NCBI GenBank assembly: GCA_009829735.1 | Contig: CM020618.1 | Location: forward strand, 13,746,568-13,810,567 | DNA from: Pyropia yezoensis | Lineage: Eukaryota; Rhodophyta; Bangiophyceae; Bangiales; Bangiaceae | Direction: 5' to 3' | DNA length: 64,000 bases | In this document: positions 40,101 to 49,033 of the stretch, one piece after another | How the letters are laid out: the number at the start of each line of letters is the position of its first letter | How positions within the stretch are numbered: the stretch's first letter is position 1 | Translations under genes and position numbers: made by a program | Notes under the pieces: generated by a model | Seen by the model: only the letters and a program-made list of their open reading frames with translations | What the model was told of the DNA's origin: nothing | Database searches by the model: none

Positions 40101-40300
40101 ACGGCGCCGCGGAGGTGGACCCGTGGTTGCTGCTCGAGGGCTACGGGGGGGGGGAGGAGGAGCTGCCGGCGCTCCCGCCCGCCGCGTGGGGCGCCCAGGG
40201 GGGGGCAGGGGCGGGGGGACGGGGGAGAGGCGACGCCCAGGGGGGGGGGGCCGTTCGCCTCAAGCGGACCTACCGGGCGTACGCGTGTTTGCTGCGTTGA
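34160..40300 (+). CDS. Very large Ala/Gly-rich protein, candidate Mediator subunit MED12
   Basis: A single exon of 2046 residues. Residues about 285-520 are ordered and follow the MED12 N-terminal pattern: LTAEALTKVRSGLGVLRRSR (compare the MED12 motif ending LTxxNVKxGF), WLDRLATPPLPPPASL and VPLGPAII. Next come RLACRAVPPPAAAWYLRIAV and VWQLGELLRSELAAL, and finally FDHWAYVLRLARWQADEGLL, like the WxYxxxLxxxxxxEGLLDR block. MED12 belongs to the CDK8 kinase module of Mediator and activates CDK8-cyclin C in the nucleus. The remaining 1500 residues are Ala-rich helical stretches with Gly runs and cannot be aligned by eye; the last residues (VRLKRTYRAYACLLR) are basic and ordered. Length fits MED12 (often about 2000). 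The strong Kozak ATG and TGA stop look genuine. The antisense strand is also open for 1788 codons but is a composition artefact. Confidence 0.6.
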   Translation: MEAGRHRRRPPLGGPPRPPTPPLGSTRRHAGSPTGAVGGAGTSAGGTTTAPPPPTGGSATAAAAAAGPARGGGAAVTAAAAPPPPVPPPPPPPSSPPTDGGADADATPRWVPAPRGGGPPSGVYPLSPGVRHTAGGRVPPELRLDRGAVAGGYADRKVPWEWATCVPGGGLAGGMVGGGGGGRDALGGGGGGGGGGGSGSRPAPPLHPPMPSAVAKEEGLDGGGGGGTGGGGAGGGSAAGADGAGGTKTGGGGVPPPAPTGAAGVMAPPMPVGHWAPATAGAVLTAEALTKVRSGLGVLRRSRPTKVQRIQLRWEGGAGGEEGGGGKGHPGAPADAAAAACGGDGGSGVSGGGGGGGGGPDGRLPFPLQRPSGPAALDAWLDRLATPPLPPPASLVGSVPLGPAIIRAAGSLLGRLACRAVPPPAAAWYLRIAVLNEAAKQAPRRDGRPPLGPAAYWVWQLGELLRSELAALRGRRVPRGAAVAGRFDHWAYVLRLARWQADEGLLREAWGGRVVGVGGVVARELDMARGALAAAAAAARGGGGGGGSGGSGSGEAVSATSAVAAGGTPAAPSLTRGDAPAGAAAAAVSTAGDDADPSEADDVTLAAAVLAMDVAATFLHEATTGGHPRSAAFVAALASAVAAALYTPPPLVEGGGVQGGGSPPAGGGGGPVGEEEEEDVTGGGGGGGGGDGGGGGGGGGGGGRPPLGASPSRRSSGAAGTAARARLPPPGLGRTVVAKALPLLAAGLASLGPPPPGGLPVVAPPPEGGGGVGGDGGTPVSLPTAVALLSAAVPALATAATRLPPPPSPPQQPSLRLADGDTTPSGSAVGAATPTTTTGVSPLVGVGGGGAAAGTSTSTADAEEGDAAAAAAAVATARAALAVAGVTAPPPPPAGTAEAGDWRFAFGAFGGTAAVGAGGSGTAVDVDEVAMGNVDDSDGHGCGGGGAAAADAALFVTDAAAVAAAAELPTGVAAVAAAAAPPFGAPAPALAGTFGADLGGAAAGVGGGALPPDAAQAAVGTMLDGLPTHGDVPLVVRRLLVSTGGSTRAAARAVVLWAATAAAPPGGTAGGAEDVAVAAAVAALGGLSAVLGGRFAAAATTAAAAAAVSAAATPASAGGVVSAAAAAPHQEPAVAASGVANGAATASADATATAAGLAASSPSTVAPFPPTSTPSGGLPPFHRDIVQVATADAVTAVATPARLAAFLAAAAAAGHVSLSVLLRTPPRAPAASAAAVAAATALAAALPTASDRGAADARRAALRRARTVVDDSGRPAAVAAEAARLLSQPGGGAGGLDIAVAGAAGATWAASAPPTAWRLGVVAAVAAHGRGEAGGGGGSVGRGAAAIAFLEAAGSPMAAVGVVLAILTAATAAGAPTSPSPPPAGGVTPTDAAAAARAAGRLGTPAAAAGRLADLLACLAAAAVADTAAGRPVAVAAAGALAALGRRFGEGGTGRRAAWWGALCRRAGAGGLVVLPPSPPAPALDGGPGAPAAVPTPAASAAVTAAAAAASSAERALVELAATLGPSSSGGGGAPSTLSADAAAGVETVAPALAAATAVAGRGGPAAAATAVALTATTSVSWALASAETADALSLLAAVAAAEPAAAAAAAAPAGAAPVASALAALVRQPWLAAAVGRGVGVATAADLRSAIATRLTPAAAGGAGSGTGTAAAAAAATATAATLTDVCLSALLSPRRRPPAGASTEAAALAVVGPLGGGTAAAAAMAAARVAAAPAAAAPRLAAAAVAAAAAATTSSADDGCGGVSAGGRLAALLRTVDAAAGGARGAGGSAPAAAAAAVAALGGPLLPAVGGGGGGRGAAGEAAVAALAAGCLAPPRCGGGGGGGGGGDGSALMAPEPAATTAAATDALRVQVRRLAAAATAVPPPAAAIAAAIRRSAALRVAVLATAAGRGGGGGGGGAPPVPFLSPADAAAAAAAAGTPWAPLHPPGGGGGGGGGGRCGGNDGGDADAAWAVGAVTANGAAEVDPWLLLEGYGGGEEELPALPPAAWGAQGGAGAGGRGRGDAQGGGAVRLKRTYRAYACLLR

Positions 40301-43009
40301 GCCGCAAGCACGTATTCCTTCCTGGAGGGGGGGAGAGCGCGGGTGGGTCTTTTTCTCTCTCTTTGCACTCTCAGACTCGTGTCTTTCTTTGGGGGGGGGG
40401 TTGTTCTTGACTGGTATCTTTTTGCTGCTGCGCACGGGGTAATTAAAGAAGAATACCACTGTTTTGCCGTTCTGTAAGCCTTGCTCGGATCTCATGGCGG
40501 CGCCTTTGACTAACACTTTTTCCCCAGATCCTATCGCTGCACCCCTTTCGACGACAGCAGCGTGGCGTGGCCGGGACCTTGTGCACCTTGGCACCAGCGC
40601 TGAGCCGCCGCCGCTGTGGCCGCCCCACCGCCTCCTCCCCTCCCTCTCCCGGCCACCCTCCCCCTCCCTCCCACCCTCCCCCTCCCATCCTGCCCCTGCC
40701 GCCGGCCGCACGCCACTTCCATTTTCCCCTTGCCGCACCATGACCGCGCCCTGACGCCCGCCCCCATGGGTCGTCCCAACGGGGCACGCTCCCCCCAGCC
40801 GCTGCGCATGGGCACACACCCTCGGGAGCGGGGGGAGCCCCCCCCCCCCCCCCCCCCCCTCCACTGGACGCCCCGGTGGCGGCCTGTCCGCGGCGGGCGG
40901 CGCGGCACTTCTCGGCCCGGTCGGTCGCTGTAGGGAGTCGTTGTTGCCCGTCTGTGGCGGCGCTGCCCGGCCGCGCTCTCCTCCCCCCCCCTTTCCCCCC
41001 TACCCCCGCCCCCTCCCGCGGCCCCGCGGGATCGTCACCTCACTGGTGGACGTGGCGGGTACGGGCACTCCCGCGGCAGCGACGCAGTGGCTGTCTGCTC
41101 TGCTCGCTGCGAAGGGAGGGGGTGGGTGGGTGGGTGGGTGGGTGGGTGGTGGCCCTCCCCCTCGTCGCCACCGTGGCGCCTGGTGGCGGTCACCCCCGCT
41201 TGTGCGGTGACTCGCGGGGGGGGACGGGAGGGTTGGTTGCCCCCGTGAAAAGGGTGGGGGGGTGGTGGGGAGGGCGGGGGTGCGCGGCGACGCTGCCCGC
41301 CGCCGCGCCATTGCCGCGCCCCCGCGCACCGCGCTTGACAGCCCCCCCCTCGGGGGTGCGTGGGACTGGCGGCCGGCCGCCCGTGGGCGGCGCTGGCCCA
41401 GTCTCCGCCGCCCCCCCTTGCACCCCGTGACTGGTGGCCACGCGTGGCGGGGCGACGGCGGCCGGGGGTGTTGGCGACGGCTGGCCCCGGGGAGGAGGTG
41501 GAGGTGGATGGGTGTGGCGTGGCACCGCCGCGCGCGGTGGGGGGGGGGGGGGTGGGGGAGGTGGGAGGTGGGCAGCCGCGGCCGTGTGCCACGGTGGTCA
41601 CCGCTTGACCACGGTGCGTGGGGGGTTGGCGGCGGGCCGGCCGACGGGGCCACCCCCCACTCGCTCTTTCCCCCTTTCCCCCCCCTCAAGCTCCCCTGCA
41701 GCTGCTGCTCGGCGGTTTGTTTGCCAGCGGGGTGTGTCGGCCGCGGCTCGTGGTCACGCGGCGCCGCCAAGGGGGTTGCCAAGGCGAGGGGGGTGACGGA
41801 AGTGGGAGGGGAGCTGGGGAGGGGGTGGGGCCGGGGGGCTGGAGACGTCGCTGCAGCTGGCTGGTGCGTGACGGGCACGGCACGCCAACGGGTCTGCGTG
41901 CGACGCGCGGCAACGCGCGGCGGCGCGTGGCCACGCAGGTGGTGGCAGTCGCGCCGCCGCCGCGAGGCAGTGGGGCGGCCACCGCGTTGGCAGTGGCATA
42001 CACCCGCCGCCATGCGTGGGGTGGCCGGGCGGGGGAAGGCGGCGGTGGGCGGTCGGCGACGGCGGGTGCGCGCCCCCGCTCCCCTCCCTCCTTTTGGGCG
42101 CGCCCCGCCCCCCGTCCCTGCTGTGTGGCGCCGCACGTCGGCGGCGCGGCGGCCGCGCCCCCGCCAAAGGACGGAGGGTTGTGGGGGGCGGGTCAGGGGT
42201 GCACGACCGGGAACCCCGAGGAGCGGCCCGTTCGAGCCACCCATCGCCTCGCCTTTCTGGCCCCGTGCCGGCACGGGGCACCCTGCGCCAGCGCTGCTGC
42301 TGCTGCTGCCGCCGCCGTGGCCGTCGCACCGCCCCCCCCCCCCCCCCTTTCCTTTCCCCGCGCGCCGCGGCCACGCGGCGCTGGCCCCTCTCCGCCGTGG
42401 GGTGCCCCCTGGTTGAGCCGCGCACGAGGCCCGCTGCGGCGGCCGCCGCGACCAGCCGCCGCCCCCCACCGCAGCACCCGTGGGCACCGGGGGGGGAGAG
42501 GGGAGCGCGCCGCGGACGGCAGCAGCTCCGGCCGCGACGGCGTGTGTGTGTGTGTGCACGACGACTGGAGGGGGACGCGGCGGGCCTTTTGGGCGGCCCA
42601 CCCCCTCGCCTTCCCCGCAGGCTGCGGCCGGCGCCGCCCACCGCCGGCGCCGCCCCCCTCCCGCCGCTGGCCGACGCACCCTCCCGCCGCCGGCCCGCCC
42701 CGCCCACCGCCGGCCCGCGCAGCACCCCGCGGGCCCCCCAGCCCATTTCCGACGTACGACGACGACGGGTGCACGGTCCCGCCGGCCGCACGGCCCTGGG
42801 GGTACCCCTGTATCTGGGTGTAGTGTCCAAGGCGTTGATTTTACTCGCTGCTTGCCGGGCAGCTCGACACGTCTGGCGGCTGTCGCTCCGCCCGTCTTGC
42901 CCCGTCGAGCGCCTTGTGTCGCTTGACACTTGCGCGTTTTCTGCGGTTTGCACTCGTCCTGCGCCACACGCCCCCCCCCCCCCTCAATTCTGAAGACCCC
43001 GTAGGTCTC
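40301..43009. other. 2.7-kb intergenic region, repeat-rich
   Basis: The first 250 bases include a TTAATTAAAG-like stretch near 40438..40448 and are the probable 3' end of the MED12-like gene. CT-rich blocks lie at 40600..40740 and 40970..41030, each followed by open frames that contain only repeats. GTGG repeats lie at about 41118..41150 and a TG repeat at 42543..42557. None of the long frames shows a domain. The last 150 bases are less G+C-rich, then C-rich, and end at ATG 43010. Confidence 0.5.
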
Positions 43010-45973
43010 ATGACGAGCGCCCTCCCCGCCTCGATGACACCTCTTCCCCGGCGGCGGCTCTCGTTCCTGCCCCTCAAAGGCGGCGGCGGTGGCAACAGAG
43101 GGGACTCTGGTGACGGCACTCCTTCTGCCGCCTCCTCCCCCATCGCCCCCAAGTCGGCTCTATCGGGGGCCATGTCCCATTCCTCCTTCCCGGCGGGGGC
43201 AGCGGCTGCTTCGACGCCCGTTGGGGTGCCCTTCAAGCGCTCCCCGCCTGCGCCAGGCGCCACGTATCGACCCGCCAAGCCAAGGACGGCCGACGGGGGG
43301 GGAGGGGATCCGCGCTCGGCTTCGGGCCGACTTGGCAGCAGTGGTGGAAGCGGCGGCGGCGGCGGACCCCGCCGCCCGGCCGTGCCTCCGGCGTCAAAGG
43401 TGAGCGGCGAAAAGAGTCGCCCATTGGCGGCGGCAGCTCCGGCGGTGGGGGCTAAGGGGCGGTCGGCGGCGGCGGGGGTGGGGGAGGCAGGCCGCCTGAC
43501 CCGGGCATCAACGGGCCTCTCCGGGGGGCGGGAGCGGGGCGCCGCGGCGGTGAGCGGGGCGCACTCCCACCCCAAACCCCCCCCCAACAAGCGGCAATCC
43601 CCAAAGGCAAACCACGCCCACAAGACCCATTCGGACCGGACCATTCCCCGCGCCCCCTCGCCGCACGTGTCGCAGCCGCCACCCCGGGCGTCCGGGGAGC
43701 GCGCTCGATCAGTGCTAAGGCAGCTGCTGCCCCCCGGGGGTGACAAGCCTGGCGGCGGCCGTCGTCGCACGTGGAGCGTGTCACTGCCATTGGGCCGGCT
43801 GGGCGCCGCTGCTGGTGGGGGAGCATCTACACACAGGGACCGGGGCGACCAAAGTGACCGCAGCAGCGGCAGGAGCGGAAGTGGCAAGGGCGGCAGCGGG
43901 GGCGTTGTGCGTGCCTCGCGGGAACTGTCGTCTGTTGGCTCCACCGACCGGCACGGGAAGGCAAAGGCCGCCCTGGATGGCTCCATCGACGGGGTTGCTA
44001 ACCCTGGGGAGGCCCCTTCCCGGGGGCGGCCGCCACCTCCCCCGCTTGTGACCCCCTCAGGGGTGCATCCTCTGGCGCTGGTTGCTCGCCTTCCTGCCGA
44101 TGCGGCGGCCGACGTGACGGTGCTGCGGCTGGACGCGAGCACCCCGCCGGGCGGCGGGACCTCGGTGGGCGCGACGGCGGCGGCTGCCGCGCCGTCGCCA
44201 CCGCCGCCGGTTACCAGCCGGCGGAGCTGGTTTGGTGCCGCCGCCGCGGCGGCGGCCGCTGCTGCGAGTGGCGCCGCCGCCGCCACGGCGGCAGCCACCA
44301 ACGCGAGCCGGGGGGTAAAGGCGTTTCCGGCCTATGCGGAACTGCGGTCTGGGGTGGTGCTCATCTATCGGCCAGGAGTCACGGAGCCGGCCGTCTTTCT
44401 CGCCAGTGGCTGTGTTGTCACCCGGTCGGTGGATGGGGCGAACAGCGTAACCCCGGGGCGGTCGAGCCGGCGAGGCTCGAGCGCCGGCGCCCGCGGTGGG
44501 GGCACGGGGGGGGGTGGTGGTGGCAGCCTTTCATCCCCGGGCGGAGCGTCACCCGGCGGCGCGGGCGGCGGGGACGTGCTGACCCTCCACCGGATCCGTG
44601 ACGGCCGCACGCTGGCGCTTCGGCTGGGCAGCCACACCGAGGCGGCTAGCTGGCAGGCCGCCCTCACCGTCCGCGCCGGCGGTTACGGCGTCAAGGATGT
44701 GGGTGACTTTGTTGTCCGTGGGCTGGCGTCTCCGCCTCCGCCGCCCGACTCGCCACCGCCTCCGGCGGGCGGCGTTGCGCTAGCCTATGATGTAGTCGAC
44801 GGGCCGTCGGGGGAGGCCCTCCGGCTGTCGGTCCTGCCATGCGCGGCGGTCTTTGCGGGCGCCGCCCCCTTTTCCGCCACGCTCACTACTCGGCTATGCT
44901 TGCAAGTTGCCCGTGAGTGCCCGTCTGGGGAGCCTGCGGCCGTGGCCGCAGGGGTGGTGGCGCCGGGCGCTGCCGCCGCCGCCATCGCAGCGGCAGCTGC
45001 GGTGGAAGAAGCTCCCCACCGGCGGGGGCGCCGGTCGTCGGCCGCTCCCCCCCCATCGTCGACTGTGGCAGCAGCCGGGCGACCGGGGGCAGCTGGGGCA
45101 GTGGGGGCGGCGGGGGCGGCGGAGGTGGCAGGGGCGGCAGCCGCCTCCGCACCCGGCGTCAGCCCGTTTGTTCTCCGCCTCCGCTACGCGATGCACACCC
45201 CCTCTGCGATGGTACTGGTGACCGAGGCGACCCCATGTGGCGACGTGGCGGCGTTTATGGCGACCTTTCCCGCGTCGCGCATTCCCGAGCGCACCGCCCG
45301 CCTGCTGGTGGCGGAGGTGCTCCTCGGAGTGGTCCATTTGTCTGCGTCGCCGCTCGAGGCGGTGGACGTGGCGTCGCCGTCGGCGGTGCTCCTCGATGCG
45401 GGTGGCCACGTGCGGCTGCACCGGCTGCAGCTGGCCCCCGTCGACGGTGCGGACGGCGGCGAGGACGGGGACGGCGCCGACGCCGCGTCCCCCCGATGGG
45501 TGGACCTCCGCGGCGTTGGCGAGTTTGCCTATCACCTCCTCACGGGGCGGCCGGCGTACCCGCCCCCCCCCCCTGGTGCGGCGCCCGCCGCCGCGGCAGG
45601 GGCGGCGGCGGCACCCAAGATGCCCTCCTTTGCAGGCCTCTCCCCCGCTGCTGCCTCGTTTTGTCGCGCCTGCTTCCACCCGCGGCCGGCGCCGCTGACG
45701 CCGGCCGCCGCCGCGGCCATGCCCTTTTTCGCGCCCCTTGACTGGGGCGCCGTCGCCGCACGGGTGCCCCAGCCGCGGGGGGAAGCGGCGGTGAGCCCCG
45801 GCGCGCTGCTCGCTGCCCGCGTCGCGGGGGGGGGGGGGCGCCTTGGGGGGGGGGGGGGGGGGGAGGGCGGCGACGCGGCGGGCATGCCCGCCATGCCCGT
45901 CTTGCGGCGGGTGGGGGGGGGTCGGCCAGACGAGGAGGCGATTGTGGGGTGGAACTACTTTGCGCCGGCGTAG
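43010..45973 (+). CDS. PH-domain protein with AGC-type (PKB/AKT-like) pseudokinase domain
   Basis: A single exon of about 987 residues, ending TAG. Residues 1-430 are disordered, with basic and Ser-rich parts. At about 435-550 a PH-like domain is seen (FPAYAELRSGVVLIYRPG to EAASWQAAL), split by a Gly/Ser loop. From about 600 an AGC-kinase fold follows: FVLRLRYAMHTPSAMVLVTE, then ERTARLLVAEVLLGVVHLS, then VLLDAGGHVRLHRLQLAPV. The hallmark FFAPLDWGAVAARVPQP comes near 905, and the tail GWNYFAP resembles the AGC hydrophobic motif. Catalytic residues are missing: the VAIK lysine position is Ser (LRLSVL), the HRDxKxxN loop reads AVDVASPSA, and DFG is replaced by HRL. Order and spacing match PKB/AKT, so it is probably a membrane-recruited scaffold or regulator. 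Phosphoinositide binding is not testable by eye. Confidence 0.7.
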   Translation: MTSALPASMTPLPRRRLSFLPLKGGGGGNRGDSGDGTPSAASSPIAPKSALSGAMSHSSFPAGAAAASTPVGVPFKRSPPAPGATYRPAKPRTADGGGGDPRSASGRLGSSGGSGGGGGPRRPAVPPASKVSGEKSRPLAAAAPAVGAKGRSAAAGVGEAGRLTRASTGLSGGRERGAAAVSGAHSHPKPPPNKRQSPKANHAHKTHSDRTIPRAPSPHVSQPPPRASGERARSVLRQLLPPGGDKPGGGRRRTWSVSLPLGRLGAAAGGGASTHRDRGDQSDRSSGRSGSGKGGSGGVVRASRELSSVGSTDRHGKAKAALDGSIDGVANPGEAPSRGRPPPPPLVTPSGVHPLALVARLPADAAADVTVLRLDASTPPGGGTSVGATAAAAAPSPPPPVTSRRSWFGAAAAAAAAAASGAAAATAAATNASRGVKAFPAYAELRSGVVLIYRPGVTEPAVFLASGCVVTRSVDGANSVTPGRSSRRGSSAGARGGGTGGGGGGSLSSPGGASPGGAGGGDVLTLHRIRDGRTLALRLGSHTEAASWQAALTVRAGGYGVKDVGDFVVRGLASPPPPPDSPPPPAGGVALAYDVVDGPSGEALRLSVLPCAAVFAGAAPFSATLTTRLCLQVARECPSGEPAAVAAGVVAPGAAAAAIAAAAAVEEAPHRRGRRSSAAPPPSSTVAAAGRPGAAGAVGAAGAAEVAGAAAASAPGVSPFVLRLRYAMHTPSAMVLVTEATPCGDVAAFMATFPASRIPERTARLLVAEVLLGVVHLSASPLEAVDVASPSAVLLDAGGHVRLHRLQLAPVDGADGGEDGDGADAASPRWVDLRGVGEFAYHLLTGRPAYPPPPPGAAPAAAAGAAAAPKMPSFAGLSPAAASFCRACFHPRPAPLTPAAAAAMPFFAPLDWGAVAARVPQPRGEAAVSPGALLAARVAGGGGRLGGGGGGEGGDAAGMPAMPVLRRVGGGRPDEEAIVGWNYFAPA

Positions 45974-47722
45974 GGGGGAGAGTGTGGAGCTTGATGGGGG
46001 CCGCAAAGGATACACCAAGGCCGGCACGAAGGCCGCGCAGGGGGCAGGGCGTGGGGAGGTGGCAGCAAGTCCTCTGGAGGTGAAGGGGGGGGGTGACGAC
46101 AGAGCGCCCAACCGGGTCCAGTTGTGTGCGTGGGCGGGCGGATGTACGGCGTGTGGGCGCCTTGCATTGGGTGCGTTGGCTGCGGCGCGTGTGTGTCACT
46201 GTGTTCCCAACGCGCTGGTATATACTTCTGTTGCTGGTGTCGCCCTGGGAGACTCTGTACCACCCATTCTGGAGAGCTCTCAGAAGACTGCTCATGTATG
46301 TACTGTGTGTACGGTACAGTGACGTGGCCCCCTGGGGGCAAGACCCTGTCGGCCTGCTGGTCGTCACCAGCTTCCTCTTAACCCGCGACGCGGTGGACAA
46401 GTCCTACCCCTGCGGCAAAGGCGACAGGGCCGGTGGCCGCAACAGTCTCGGCACTAGTCTTCTTCAGCGTCGCACCGACTCCCCACCATACTTGGTGCGC
46501 GCTACCATCAGAGTGGGAGGGTCGGCGGCCAGGGCGGCGGCGAGGAAGTCTGCGGTGTCAGCGACAGCAGTGGTGGCACAAGTGACAGCGTCCACGTGAG
46601 CGACGGACCGTCAGGCAGCGCCAGTCCTGCTGTGGCTGCTCCGTGGCGTGGAGGGGTTAAATAATGAGATAACGGACAGGGCAAGGGGCAGTGGGGAGAG
46701 GGGGGGGGGGGGATGGGGGGGGCTCTCCCATCGTTTAGTTAAAAAACAGATAAACCAATGAGAAAGCGCCAACTGATTAATCTACATTAATCCATGATTA
46801 ATTGTATGCATTTAATGCATCGATTTTGTTGGTCCATCCATGGGCCCACACGTTCACGTAAATGACAACCCCACAGCCCCCCAATAGTTTATCCCACGGG
46901 TCCGCCGAATACATAATACGCGATTTTATAATCTTCGGTCGAGCGCATACTTTTCCTGCATTGCCGTTTTGTGATGTAGACTGCAAAACTAAGCTTATGT
47001 CGTGACTGGATGCACAGGAAACGTAGACAGGGGGACGACGTGAAGAGGGATCCAAGAGGGGGGGTACGGAGCGCACCGGCCTACTTGCATTTCTGCGTTT
47101 ATGGTCCACAGTAATGCTGGATGCCAATAATTTCGCCGGGCAGTGGATGGAGTGTTTACTGACCCACCACCTGGCGGCAAAAGGCGCGCGGAGTGGAATT
47201 TATCGCGTGAAAAGGAAAACATGCTCTAAAACAACCACTGTACGATCTGTTTCCCCCGATCATGTATTAACTTACCGCTCTGATTTCGAACGGGGTGCTG
47301 TGCCCTGTTAGGGCATACGCACCCAGGTGGACTAACGGGGAGACTAAAACGAGGCCATACATTGTTTTTCGATATTCAAGTCCTACTTACATTTCGTCAC
47401 AACTTGAAAATCACTTCAGCCAATCAGACGCGCGTATCACCACGCGCCCGATAGTCTGTTGACTATCGGTGTGACTAAAACTCGCTGCTTTGGTCACTCA
47501 GATAGTCCACGGACCAACGGCGGTCTTACTGGGCTTGATCTGATTGGCTGTCGCTTCGTTACAAGAATATATATGCGATTTCGCTTTGTAACGTTACATT
47601 ATAGTCCATTGTCGGATAGTGGGTACGCCCTTAACGCCATATATTGCGCGGAAGGATCGCGTCGAATGGTGGCGTCCCAGTCGCTCGCCCGACGATCATT
47701 GCGTAACCACGTTTGCCCAGCC
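45974..47722. other. Intergenic region containing a low-G+C island
   Basis: Up to about 46640 the composition resembles the genes around it. From about 46640 to 47690 the DNA is much richer in A and T (for example TTAAATAATGAGATAA and ATTAATCTACATTAATCCATG), unlike nearly all the rest of the window. No protein domain is seen in it; plus frames at 47114..47311 and minus frames at 46798..47127 are short and unrecognised. It may be the promoter of the hydrolase gene, an old insertion, or both. Confidence 0.5.
47418..47549. promoter_or_regulatory. Paired CCAAT boxes and a hairpin upstream of the hydrolase gene
   Basis: AGCCAATCAGA (47418..47428) and its exact inverse TCTGATTGGCT (47539..47549) each contain a consensus CCAAT box in opposite orientation, 110 bp apart. 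Between them CGATAGTC-TGTT-GACTATCG (47449..47468) forms a perfect 8-bp stem, and GATAGTC recurs near 47500. They lie about 175-300 bp before the hydrolase ATG, a plausible place for NF-Y sites; function is inferred from the motif only. Confidence 0.45.
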
Positions 47723-49033
47723 ATGCCTCTTCGTCCTCCTCCCACATCTCCCCTGCCCCCACCCTCCCCCGCTGCCTTTGCCTTTGCCACCTCGCTCCCC
47801 TTGTGGCGCGCTGTAACCCCTTGCCGATCTCTATCCGCGCGCCCCCCCCCTCCACACCGTCACGCCCGCAGCCGCCGGCGGTACGCTGCTATGGCGCTCC
47901 CCCCCTTACTCCCCCGCTCCGAGCCAGCCGCGGCAGCCGCACCCCCGCCCCCGACGAGTAGCACCCTCACCACCCCCCCCACCGCCGACGGCACGCAGCT
48001 GCACCTGACGGCCTGGACGCGGTCCTCAACGGGCGACGGCATCCCCCCCCCGGGCACCCCCCCCACGGTGATCATTATTCACCATGGTATGGGAGAGCAC
48101 GGCGCCCGCTACGCCCGCGTCGCGGCCGCGCTGTTGGCACGCGTCCCCGCCGTGGTGGGCGTCTATGCGCACGACGCGCGGGGGCACGGCCGCTCGCCCG
48201 GCCGCCGCGGGCTGCTCAAGAGCTCCGCCGTCGCCGCCAGTGACTGGGTGTCGACCGTCCTCCCCGCCATTGGGGGCCTCCTGCCCTGGGGAGAGGAGGG
48301 CGTGCGCGTCGTGCTGCTTGGCCACAGCATGGGCGGACTCGTGCTTGCGACAGTTGCCGCGGGAGACGCTGCCGCCCCGGCGGCCGCCCTGTCGGCGGGC
48401 CGTGCCGCGGCCGCGGCGGCGGCGGGTGAGACGGCCGGCGGGGAGGTGGTGGTGGCAGGCCTCGTCTTTTCGTCTGCCGCCCTCCGCATCCGTGCGCCTG
48501 GTCCGCTGCGGGCGGTGCTGCCGCTGGCCAAGGCGGTGGCCGCCATTGGCTTTGCCGCCGTGCCCGTCCCATCGGGCATCACCCCCAGCCAGCTGACACA
48601 CGACCCCGCCGAGGCGGAACGAATCCGCGAAGATCGACTGATGCACACCACCACCTGTGTGGCGATGGGCGCGGACTTGGTCAGCACCGGCCAGCGGCAC
48701 ACGGCGACGATAGCCGAGGCGGCTCGGGGGGAGGGGGGCGGCTGCTTGGCGACCGCCCCCGGGGTGGGGGTGCTGGTGCTGGCCTGCCCCGACGACCCGC
48801 TGTGTGACGCGACCGGCTCGGCAGCGCTGGTCGCCGCGCTGGGCGGCGACTCGCCGGGCACCCGCGTGACTGCCGTGACGAATGATGCAGGCGGGCTGCA
48901 CGAGTGGTTGTGGGAGGACGATGCCCACGCGAGGGCGGCCTGGTACGATGCGGTGGCTGCGTTTGTGGCGGGCGCGGGGGGAGGAGGGGGGGGACTTCCG
49001 ACCCCGGGGGTGGCATCACCAGGGGGGGTGTGA
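47723..49033 (+). CDS. Monoacylglycerol-lipase-like alpha/beta hydrolase
   Basis: From ATG 47723 the product has 436 residues. The first 70 are rich in Ser, Pro, Ala and Arg with few acidic residues (SPAAFAFATSLPLWRAV, RHARSRRRYAAM), which would suit an organelle-targeting peptide; a second ATG at 47891 would give a cytosolic form. The core carries the Hydrolase_4/MAGL signature: IIHHGMGEHGARY near 118, AHDARGHGRSPGRRG near 150, the nucleophile GHSMGG near 199, the acid in CPDDPLCD near 355 and the base in GLHEWLWEDD near 391. All three catalytic residues are therefore present. The family hydrolyses monoacylglycerols or lysophospholipids. The gene is single-exon and follows the A/T-rich island with CCAAT boxes. 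Confidence 0.9.
   Translation: MPLRPPPTSPLPPPSPAAFAFATSLPLWRAVTPCRSLSARPPPPHRHARSRRRYAAMALPPLLPRSEPAAAAAPPPPTSSTLTTPPTADGTQLHLTAWTRSSTGDGIPPPGTPPTVIIIHHGMGEHGARYARVAAALLARVPAVVGVYAHDARGHGRSPGRRGLLKSSAVAASDWVSTVLPAIGGLLPWGEEGVRVVLLGHSMGGLVLATVAAGDAAAPAAALSAGRAAAAAAAGETAGGEVVVAGLVFSSAALRIRAPGPLRAVLPLAKAVAAIGFAAVPVPSGITPSQLTHDPAEAERIREDRLMHTTTCVAMGADLVSTGQRHTATIAEAARGEGGGCLATAPGVGVLVLACPDDPLCDATGSAALVAALGGDSPGTRVTAVTNDAGGLHEWLWEDDAHARAAWYDAVAAFVAGAGGGGGGLPTPGVASPGGV

Noticed and set aside
40616..40933. Small Pro-rich gene at 40.6 kb
   Set aside because: The frame consists of CT-rich simple sequence and has no ordered residues. It more likely is a leader-like or simple-repeat block.
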